Shown here in pieces: positions 63,182 to 64,000 of a stretch of DNA of 64,000 nucleotides. Where the stretch lies: the NCBI GenBank assembly GCA_024305405.1, contig JAKNDB010000086.1:62001-126000 (forward strand), given 5' to 3'. The number at the start of each line of letters is the position of its first letter. Position 1 is the stretch's first letter. Both the position numbers and the translations under genes were made by a program. This DNA is from Dirofilaria immitis (taxonomy: Eukaryota; Nematoda; Chromadorea; Rhabditida; Onchocercidae). The notes below the pieces were generated by a model, which did no database searches, was not told the origin of the DNA, and worked only from the letters and a program-made list of their open reading frames with translations.

Positions 63182-64000
63182 TTAATCCGAATCTGCAAAT
63201 ATTATTTTGGTAGCTTTCTTCGGCTCTGCATTTCCAGATATTTTTCTTAATTTCTTCTCAGGTGTGTCTTCAGCCACTTCCTCGGCTGACCTCTGCAATT
63301 ACAGATATTACCGATAACTACTTAAAACAAACTTATAATTCACGAGCAAACCATAAAACGTGACTACAAACTGCAATTATGATCATGAAGTATAATAATA
63401 TAATAATGAAATTATAGTCTTAACGTACGAATTTTTTGCTCTGAATATTTACCTTTTCGCCCCGTGTCTCACCATTCCGTGCACCATTTTTCCCACGACC
63501 ACGGCCTCGAATCTTAGCTCCGCGTCGATTTTTCGCTATTCGCGCCTGTTTATCAGCTTTTTTTTACTAAAATTATTCCAGTATTCTTCTTCTTCTTCGC
63601 CATCAAGCACTGTACCCTTAAGTTCATTCCCTTCGAACATTACTTTTCCATCTTCTCCTTTTTCCGCCGCCAATTTCCAAGCAATAGCAGCACCATTTTC
63701 TTCACCACCAAAGCGAATCTGGGCCTTAAAAATTATTTCTTTTAATTCAAAAAATATCACACTACTAATAATTAAATTTCCTCGAGCAGGAGACATATTC
63801 CAAGCTAAATAAAAGAAAGTAAAATACTAACGGTTTACCTTCTCATCGCCCTTTTCATATACAACATATTGCACATCACCGAATTGCTTGAAAAAATCTT
63901 TAACTTTCATGAGATCGCAATTCTCCTTTGGAATATTTACCACTGACAGCACTAATCCTTTGACAAAATGTACTATTTCCAGATTTTTTTTTTTAACTCC
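63182..64000 (-). CDS. La ribonucleoprotein (SSB), C-terminal part
   Basis: La binds the 3' UUU-OH ends of new RNA polymerase III transcripts and protects them. The window holds three exons: 64000-63839, 63724-63453 and 63292-63182 (stop 63184-63182); the N-terminal La motif and first RRM lie beyond the window. The second RRM (xRRM) is visible as GLVLSVVNIPKENCDLMKV, DFFKQFGDVQYVVYEKGDEK and AQIRFGGEENGAAIAWKLAA, followed by an acidic turn, DGEEEEEYWNNFSKKK. A basic, Gly/Arg-rich tail (AKIRGRGRGKNGARN) and a Lys-rich end (EDTPEKKLRKISG) fit RNA-binding and nuclear-localisation regions. The frame breaks at a T8 run on plus (63548-63555): the uncorrected frame stops about six codons later, whereas nine bases join the YWNNFSKKK part to the basic tail in frame, with phase 0 at both neighbouring junctions. 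Confidence 0.9.

Noticed and set aside
1..64000. tRNA, rRNA, spliced-leader RNA, CRISPR array, complete transposon
   Set aside because: I looked for characteristic motifs (tRNA B-box-like GTTCGAATC, 5S and SL1 sequences, regular spacer arrays, transposase or reverse transcriptase motifs) and found none I could support by eye; a tRNAscan-SE, Infernal and RepeatMasker run would settle it.

Overview
The window is AT-rich, intron-dense eukaryotic DNA. Most introns are short and end in TTTCAG, and the encoded proteins are animal proteins. Gene content (talin, two Wnts, COP9 subunit 2, Tollip, UBE2Q, Ste24, La) and intron style point to a nematode. A decayed bacterial ffh fragment that looks Wolbachia-derived sits inside a talin intron, which fits a filarial (onchocercid) worm. 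The species cannot be named from the sequence alone.

Layout: 1-9.3 kb is mostly non-coding, with simple repeats and one probable terminal exon near 1.2-1.4 kb. 9.3-28.7 kb (+) holds a complete talin gene of about 41 exons (about 2,540 residues); its long ninth intron carries the antisense ffh relic between inverted repeats. 28.8-32.1 kb is largely empty. 32.1-39.4 kb (-) holds two head-to-tail Wnt genes: a conventional, intact one (32.1-34.6 kb) and, just upstream of it, a strongly divergent, cysteine-poor one (34.9-39.4 kb). 41.6-44.0 kb (+) is an unrecognised multi-exon gene. Then follow on + COP9 signalosome subunit 2 (46.3-49.0), Tollip (49.8-52.1), the E2 enzyme UBE2Q (54.2-56.5) and the CAAX protease Ste24 (57.7-60.8). 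A decayed cullin/APC2-like stretch (61.1-61.5) comes next, and the 3' end of the La RNA-binding protein is on - at 63.2-64.0 kb, cut by the window edge.

The genes do not form one pathway. Talin links integrins to actin, the Wnts are secreted signals, CSN2 and UBE2Q act in ubiquitin/cullin regulation, Tollip in endosomal sorting, Ste24 in prenyl-protein maturation and La in RNA 3'-end binding.

At about ten places in seven genes a conserved reading frame breaks at a homopolymer run, nearly always as if one base were missing. This looks like a systematic consensus error of the assembly rather than gene decay, and it would break automated gene models. No tRNA, rRNA, CRISPR array or complete transposon was recognised.
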